A stretch of 64,000 nucleotides of DNA, from positions 24,329,179 through 24,393,178 of the forward strand of contig JAKTNV010000004.1 of NCBI GenBank assembly GCA_022747635.1. Direction: 5' to 3'. Every line of letters starts with the position of its first letter. The first letter of the stretch is position 1. Origin of the DNA: Hetaerina americana (lineage: Eukaryota > Arthropoda > Insecta > Odonata > Calopterygidae). Positions 57,010 to 64,000 of this stretch are shown piece by piece. A program made the translations under genes and the position numbers. The notes below the pieces were generated by a model. It was not told the DNA's origin and did no database searches. It worked only from the letters and a program-made list of their open reading frames with translations.

Positions 57010-57760
57010 ATGCAAAAAAGAGACCGTGTTGACGTCGCAAAAGACATGATTTGCGAGGCTGAATCCGATCCCACATTCATCAAAAGGATCATTACTGGAG
57101 ACGAGACGTGGGTTTATGAGTACGACACGCAATCCAGACATCAGGCAAGTGAATGGCGTTCACCAAATGAGCCGAGACCAAAAAAACCACGTCGTTTTCA
57201 GTCAAAAAAGAAGGCAATGCTGACGGTTTTCATGGATTACAACGGTGTAGTGCATCATGAATTTTTGCCAGAAGGCCAGACAGTAAACAAAGAGTATTAT
57301 TTGGGCGTTATGAGACGTTTGCGTGAAGCAATTCGCCGAAAGAGACCAGAAATGTGGGCAGAAAACTCGTGGATTTTGCACCATGATAACGCACTGTCGC
57401 ACAGTGCTATCATTATTCGTAATTTTTTGACGAAAAATGCAACAAATACCATCCAACAGCCACCGAATTCACCTGATTTGGCTCCCTGTGACGTCTTTCT
57501 GTTCAATCGAGTTAAAAAACCATTACGGGGAACGCGTTTTAGCAGCCGAGAGGAAGTAATGGAAAAATCGCAGGAAGCACTGATGGACATACCGAAAACC
57601 GACCGTAACTTTTGCAAATGTCAAGTTATGACACTAAGATTTAAAGGGAATATCAACAACAGATGTACCAATTTAACAAAAAAAACAGAACTCAAATCGG
57701 AACGATGGGAGCGCCACACGGTGGTTATTCCGGGAACTTTTTGATCAAGGTAGTATGTGG
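57010..57760 (+). mobile_element. Mariner transposase, catalytic domain open, N-terminus missing
   Basis: The frame begins MQKRDRVDVAKDMICEAESD. The first catalytic Asp is in IITGDETWVYEYD and the second in WILHHDNALSHSA. The third is in SPDLAPCDVFLF, with exactly 34 residues between the second and third, the DD34D spacing of mariner. The ~100-residue helix-turn-helix DNA-binding part is absent upstream, so it cannot be a working transposase. The C-terminus runs to a stop at 57742-57744 inside CCGGGAACTTTTTGATC, the expected terminal repeat of this mariner type. It differs from the other five mariner relics in the window. Confidence 0.85.
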
Positions 57761-58245
57761 TGAACGCCGTGGTGTAAACGCCATACATATATGTCCGGCC
57801 TCTTTCGGCTCACTGCGGCCCTCAGCCTCTTCATAACCTTTAAGTAGAAGTCTTTGTTGACGGTTTGACCTTGAGGCACGTATTTTTAATGAATCAGCCC
57901 TTGCCAATCGAAGAAACACACCAGCATGACCTTGACATTGGACCGGGACTTGCGAGCTTTCTTTGGTCGCGGAGAATGAGGACCTTTTCACTGACAAGAC
58001 TGGGCTTTTGTCTCAACATCATAACCGTAAACCGTAAAGGTTTCGTCACCGGTTACGGAGGTTTTAAGAAACCCTGGATCGGCATTGGTTCGATCCAGGA
58101 GTTCCCGACAAATGTCCACACGTTTTTGTCTCTGTTCATCAGTCAGCACCCGCGGGACGAATTTTGATGCGACGCGCGTCATGCACAAAATTGTCTGACA
58201 GGATCCGAAACTAACGTCCACTTCCTGAGAAATACCGTACATACA
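57761..58245 (-). mobile_element. Second mariner relic, opposite strand, tail-to-tail
   Basis: Minus-strand frames read VDVSFGSCQTIL (58210s), MTRVASKFVPRVLTDEQRQK, RTNADPGFLKTSVTGDETF and VYGYDVETKAQS. A frame change follows, with VKVML, QGLIHLK-like text and then LKVMKRLRAAVSRKRPDI-like text. It stops before the second catalytic Asp. It meets the 57.0-kb mariner near 57.76 kb; the two are distinct in sequence, so this is one insertion beside another, not a palindromic duplication. Confidence 0.75.
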
Positions 58246-58249
58246 ATGT

Positions 58250-58530
<281 letters not shown>

Positions 58531-60363
58531 AGAATTAGGGTGGGAATCAATCAGAATGAGATTGAGACGAATAGTCAAAAAATATTCTAAATATCGGATG
58601 GAGATTTGAAATATTCTATTCCATGGACGGTAAAGATTTATTGAGAAAAGTCAATAGGATATTTCAACAACTTAAAAAACAGAAAGGTAGACATGTTACT
58701 TCCACACATGAATAGAGTTCAGTAATCATGTTCTGGTCATAGTTTTCAAGAAATTAATTTGATAGGTTCAGTGTCTCGTTTTTAATCATTGTTATATTTA
58801 ATTTTTAATTCCTGTTAATAGCTCGCTTCAATTTCAAAAAGTTCTAGATAAAATTTAGGTACTCAAGTTCATAAAAAATTGTCATAAACTTCTATCACTT
58901 TCACTGTTGAATTATTTAATGCCTATTTTAGACTCCAGTTCAGTAATCTGGTATGCTATTTGAAAAGTTCAAAACTGGCGTGAAATCAAACTCTACCGCA
59001 CATCCTATTGGTGGATTGCGTAGAACCATGTTAACGTAGTGGTGGATTGCGTAGAACCATGTTAACGTAGAAATATGGTACTTGTATTCACCGTATAATG
59101 CAGCAAATGGTAACAGACGGAGAAAGTTTGCTTGGCATTTGGAGAGCGTAGAGATTTAGTTGAGCAAATTTTCACTCCTTATACCATCCATGTGATCCTG
59201 CTTTAATTTAGTACCTCAGGCTCACGTGCTCTTTTCCTTGGAATTTAGATCTGGTTAAAAATGCTGGTACCATTCATTCGTTTGCTACTTATAATGTGTG
59301 CATCTATTGTAAGCGGCAAATGGATGAATAGGGCCATTAATTTCAAAACTAAATATTTAGGACCAGGTAAATTATCGCATTGGGCTTTAATGGAACTTAA
59401 TCGACCGAGTGAGACATTCACTGGCTTTGAAGAAAAATATGCCGCAAGCTCGATTTCCAAAACTTGATTGACTTCTAAAAATTTCGCAAGCATTAATACT
59501 TTTTCCCGAAAACTATTTACTCCTTCAGATTCTCATATTTTCTATCCTCCTTCAAGCCAGCCTACTGATGTTTTTCCTACCTGCCCCCCCCCCCCTATTT
59601 CTCAACATTATCCCGACCTTCAGCATCCCAGCGCATCTCAATATTTAATTCATCTACTTTTTCTTCCTTGCTTGAATTATTGCTGCAAAAGAAGAGGACA
59701 TACTCGGTATAATAGCTCTCGGTATTACTTTTCTAGAATATTTTCGAAATAAAATATTCTTCATCACAAAATTAAACAGCCTATTGTTCACCATACCACG
59801 TAGATAGTTCCCGACATTGGGCCGAATAACGATTTGCGTAATCTGCATTGGTTTGAGTAAATTTTTAATCAACTTCCAAACCCATGCTGTTAGCGGAGTT
59901 GAAAAATGGTCTATTTTAGTATGAAGGATCAGGTTGTCTTGTAAGCCGATGCTAAGGCATGTGCTTGTGGGTGAGTTCAGTCTATGCTATTCAAACCTAT
60001 CTTAAGCGGCAGACTACAGCATAATAAAAAATTTACCCATGGCATTTTTATTACCATTACCAACTTTTATAAAATATCAGATGAACACAAACTCAAAGAC
60101 AGTGTGTTTCAAACACATCATTTTACATACGCACACCCCGTGACCTCATATTAACCACCGAGCTTAATTCATACATTACTTTGCCTATCTCTGTTAACGC
60201 ATATCCTCTCTCCTTCTCCATAGTTACCGTTCAAAAACCTACAATCCTTGTTCGTACTCATTAATTAAAAAGCAGGTTTTTCAATGAAATCCTTATCTCT
60301 ACTTTTGGTCTTTTTCAAAGTTTTTTTAACATTAATTTTCCCTCTGGTTGGTAAATACCTGTT
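58531..60363. other. Unassigned DNA with a small unrecognised frame
   Basis: The 68-codon frame 59261-59467 begins with a hydrophobic stretch (MLVPFIRLLLIMCASIVSG) that looks like a signal peptide, then KWMNRAINFKTKYL. No family is known to me and it could be chance. A C-homopolymer (about 59585-59595) lies to its right. Nothing else recognised. Confidence 0.4.
59009..59070. repeat. 31-bp perfect tandem duplication
   Basis: TGGTGGATTGCGTAGAACCA and 11 further bases occur twice head to tail (59009-59039, 59040-59070) without a mismatch. A recent slippage event or an assembly artefact. Confidence 0.9.
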
Positions 60364-60365
60364 TA

Positions 60366-61299
60366 TAAAGGGTCCGTATAATAAGTATCCGGACTGGTTC
60401 CAAAAATCAAAATTTATGGCAGTTATCATTACAATTACTTAATAATCTTCAAAATACATTCGTCCTGCATCAATACACTTAGTTCGCGGTCGCGGCGCTT
60501 CTGCCACTCGTCAAAAGCCCGCTGGAAGTCGGTTTCCGGAATACTGTTGAGAGCCTTTGTTGTCGCCGCTCGAACCGCCTCGATGGAGTCGAACCGATAT
60601 CCTTTGAGCTCCATTTTTATTCGCGGAAACAAGAAAAAGTCAGGTGGAGCCAGGTCGGGGCTGTAGGGGGGCTGACGCAACGTCGCCACGCCGAATTTCG
60701 CCAGCAGCTGCTGTCTGTTTTTGTTCCTCGCCCAAGACTTTCGGCACCTGCTTCGTGCACAATTTCCCATCGCAAGATCCTCTGTTACAATGGTGTGGAC
60801 GGTTCCGACCGAAAGGCCCGTCTCCTCACCGATAAGAGTGATGGTTAAACGCCTGTCAGAGTCCAAAACCTTTTTCACTTTGGCCACCTGAGCATCGGTT
60901 CGAGCGGTCGTCGGGCGTCCGACGCGATGCTCGTTTTCGACGAGCTCCTGGCCCACCTTAAACATTTTATGCCGCCCAAAAACTCTTTTGCGGCCTAAGG
61001 CATCATCCTCATAAGCCTATTTAATGAGTTCAAGGGTCTCCAACGCGGATTTCTCTAGTTTAACGCAAAATTTCACAGAGTGGCGTTGCTCGGCGGTGCG
61101 CTCCATGCTGGCGTGACGACACCACAAACAATCACACGTCACAAAAATCCACCTCCTGTCTCAACGCTTGCCCGGAGGCGACTGAACTGCGCCTGAGTGG
61201 TGGGGGACCCCTCTACCGAGCCGACCGGTTGGACCCCTATCCACCGCTCCGTTGAGGCTTCAGCGAACCAGTCCCGATACCTATTGTACGGACCCTGTA
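60366..61299 (-). mobile_element. Mariner deletion derivative with intact terminal repeats
   Basis: Terminal inverted repeats: left GGGTCCGTATAATAAG..GGACTGGTTC (60369-60400), right (reverse complement) GGGTCCGTACAATAGG..GGACTGGTTC (61265-61296); they mismatch at a few bases. TA flanks both ends. Inside, on the minus strand, MERTAEQRHSVKF and LVENEHRVGRPTTARTDAQV give the DNA-binding part and EETGLSVGTVHTIV its second helix-turn-helix. The frame then skips from RSRCRKSWARNKN to LLAKFGVATLRQPPYSPDLA, losing the first two catalytic Asp residues. It ends at EWQKRRDRELSV-like text. It cannot make active transposase but its ends could be mobilised in trans. Confidence 0.85.
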
Positions 61300-62195
61300 T
61301 AACGAAATCCTCCTCATAATATGCTCAATTTTATTCTCATTCCAGTATTTAGTACTGCCTTAAAATTATATAATTCGTAGCAGTAAAAGAATAAATATCC
61401 AAAACTCATAGCAACCAAACCCATGGGTTAGCGTGATGGGTGAGGATATAACTCGCCTAGTAATAAAACAAACGAAGTGTAGAATCCATACATCAGGTTA
61501 TGGATGCCAGTTCATTTCCCAATAAAATATGCAGACATGAGCTAAAATCGACTATTTTTTACTGTCTAATGATGAGAATCCAAACAGCACGTCCGATCCT
61601 TATTTGTCTGCAAGCTAGACTTTTTTTTGTATTTTAACGATCTTATTTTCGTCCCTCGGAATCAATTGATATTTCTCATTAAATATTTTATCCTCACCTC
61701 GCTCGAAAGATTTCACATGTAATTTTTCAGACGATTAAACTTATTGCGGGCTGTGCGAAAGTTCACAGCGTGCACGAATGCCTAAAGCACTTTAGACCCT
61801 CAAAATATCTAGTAATCGCTGGACCACACACGGAGTCCAATACATTCAAACTGCCTGCAGCCAGGGTGCTAGTTAGGCCAATTTATCATGCATCCCCGTC
61901 ATGCTCTTCCAACTGCCACGGCGACGTGTGGTGAGGAGCGCCCAAGGACACGTCTTAATTATGAATTTGCATTTTAAGAGGGAGTATTCACTACAGAAAC
62001 GACAGGTTAAAGCGGTCCTTTATTATTAGCAGTAGTAGGAATATCCGCTGGCGCAGAGAGTAATCACTGACTAAGCCATAATGATATTTTATATGGACGT
62101 AGTATTCGGGGAGAGGGGGGGGAGAGATACGATAATATTTCCATTTTACGTTCCGCCAAGCATATCCAAGAGGGAAGATCTGGTTTTCAGAAAAA
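61300..62195. other. Unassigned DNA, one possible SINE head near 61425-61505
   Basis: TTAGCGTGATGGGTGAGG (about 61428) is A-box-like and GCCAGTTCATTTCC (about 61508) weakly B-box-like; a SINE is possible but not secure. The rest shows nothing recognisable. Confidence 0.4.
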
Positions 62196-62199
62196 CACT

Positions 62200-62335
62200 C
62201 ACTTAGGCTTTTCACCTAGGGGCTCTCCAGGGACATCGCCCCGATGCCACCAACGTCCAGGGACGTGAACCCGGGACCCTGCGGTCTGTAACTTAATACC
62301 TTCCCCGAGGCTATCGCGCCACCTTGTTACGCAAC
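62200..62335 (-). mobile_element. tRNA-derived SINE
   Basis: The minus strand reads GGTGGCGCGATAGCCTCGGGG, then CCCGGGTTCACGTCCCTGG: A box and B box in tRNA-like order. It resembles the relic at 8.3 kb on the same strand. CpG-rich and therefore relatively little decayed. Confidence 0.6.
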
Positions 62336-64000
62336 GGGCGGGTCGAAATCAAATCATCAACCGTCCAACCGTCTCCGCGATCGGCTCGCCGTTACACCAA
62401 TACGTAGCTGCAGATCCCAGGGGTGCGGAGGGACGTCTGGTGCGATTCGTGGCACCAGACGTTATATACGATAACTGGGACACAAAACTCCTCATAACCT
62501 CATTTCTTTGAAGGATTAAAAATATATCAGTGAAGGTGTTTTTTCATGTACATTTCTCAAATGTTTCATAAATTATCTTGACAATCAGTGATAAAAACTG
62601 TGGAATCAAAAATTTACCCTAAATTTAACTCGAATTTTCATGTTAAATTTCTACTCTCAGAGCAAAATATATGTCTACGTAATTGTACATTATAAGTAGT
62701 TCGATTTCGAAGTTATTTTGATAGATCCGGTGGACATAAATATTATGCAATTTCAATGAATTTCGATTGATATTTTAATGCCTTCTGTATCCAGTGTCGT
62801 GTATCAATTCAGCGTCTTGTCATCGGCTTGATTTTTTTGACAGTATATCTATGCTATTTTCAATTCCTTTCACAATTTACGATAATCGTCTCTTAACATT
62901 TCCTCCCACATTGGAAAATGCCTTTAAAAGCCTTCTGAATGCCTCAGGAAGGAAAAAGAAGCAGATTTTATCAAAAACAAAATGCCTCTTAGTATTGTTG
63001 TCAAAGAAGCCACTTCGACTGCCGTAGGAACAATATTGTGTAATACTTGTGGCTAGAAGACCTCAGTCAGTCAATAACTCCTGAAACACTGATTCCGCAT
63101 TTATACACAAGCCAGGGTTGGCATGCACCGCAGCGATATCAACGGGAAGGAATTTTTAAAACAAAAAATAGCTGTTCTCTAATTAGATTAACTATGTTTT
63201 TTGAATGACCCGAAACGCATCAATGTTTTTATTTGACTAACTCTTCGTTGTAAAACTCATTTCAAGTGGGTTTTGGACGGTTCCCAAAACTATGATGTAT
63301 CGCGAGAGTTTATTTCAGCTTAAAACTCGTTTGCGCAACATTATTTCCATCTTCAATATTTCATACCCATTACCAGCCTTCACGCCGAACAGTGTGCCTC
63401 TCCTCTTCCTCCCATTTCCTCCGCCAACCTAGCCTTCAAAAAATCACTCTCTTGCAATAGCTCAGTTTGAAATTCCATTTAGTACCTTTCTCTCTTCCCC
63501 CACTATGCTCAAAACTTCTTTGAATGCCTTCTTCTCCGCCCGACTTATTTTCTTCTTTCTTTTTTCAATTCCCACATTTCAAATTCCTGTTTCAGTCTTA
63601 TTTTCTTTCATCGAGGTCCACGTTTCCGAAATTAACATTGCTACGCTCCACCATTTATGTAATTAGCAAGTTTTTCTTTATATTTATACTTAGCGTGTCC
63701 CTCGTTCCTTCACTAATCCTAATGCTGATGCAAATAATGCTCCTCTTTCGTTACGTAATTATTCTCCTGATGGCACAATTAACACGACCATCTTCTTCCA
63801 TAATTCTGCCAAAATATGAGAACTTTAGATAAAACGAAATAAAAAAAATTGACTGAGGGGAAAACGTGGCTAAGACAGAGGGTTTTTAAGTATTCCAAAT
63901 TAAAACGATGATAATTGAAAAAACAGCTTCTCGTTTGAATACTCTGCTTCATAACCCCATGGTACCCATTTTGCCTCTGGCTTGCATTTTACATTAACCG
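62336..64000. other. Unassigned DNA to the window end
   Basis: A CpG-containing patch (62336-62470) is followed by AT-rich text. Open frames 62794-63027 and 63524-63832 are low-complexity (Phe/Ser/Leu) and unsupported. No element was recognised. Confidence 0.5.

Overview
This is a stretch of animal nuclear DNA, most likely from an arthropod. The genes have many short exons with GT-AG introns, long introns, and an arthropod-type laccase. The intergenic DNA is crowded with decayed mariner, RTE-, R1- and CR1/Jockey-like retrotransposons, Penelope-like elements, tRNA-derived SINEs and long (TA)n tracts. An insect or other hexapod is favoured, but the sequence alone does not settle the order. No bacterial operon, CRISPR array or rRNA gene is visible.

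Three host genes can be reconstructed exon by exon with consistent splice phases. (1) A laccase-type multicopper oxidase on + (199-6380, nine visible exons) lacks its N-terminal exons, which lie off the left edge; all copper-ligand motifs are present. (2) IFT20 on - (three exons, 21045 down to 20435; 131 codons) encodes a small coiled-coil intraflagellar transport protein. (3) A BACURD/KCTD-type CUL3 adaptor on + (21886-28024, five exons, 292 codons) has an N-terminal BTB/T1 domain. Genes 2 and 3 are divergent, with start codons about 840 bp apart, so they probably share a promoter region.

Between and within the genes, 9-20 kb holds an RTE-like reverse transcriptase relic, a dead full-length mariner, two CR1/Jockey-like LINEs and an RTE 5' end followed by an inverted copy of its own 5' region. 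The 4.8-kb last intron of the BACURD gene carries another RTE copy. From 33.8 to 39.5 kb there is a nested stack: mariner remnant, R1-like LINE with a 782-codon open frame, truncated Penelope-like element (PLE), (TA)n, a second PLE open through its GIY-YIG domain, then (TA)n. From 40 kb to the right end no host gene was recognised; the DNA contains further relics: RTE, mariner, PLE and SINE.

Two larger-scale signals stand out. CpG is strongly depleted on the left, except in the R1/PLE insertions, and becomes common from about 44.8 kb onward. Also, PLE-like 3' ends repeatedly carry a short TGANGA-stem-loop-GAAA motif reminiscent of hammerhead ribozyme cores. I found no clear new defence or metabolic system; the hairpin family and the CpG step are the best leads.
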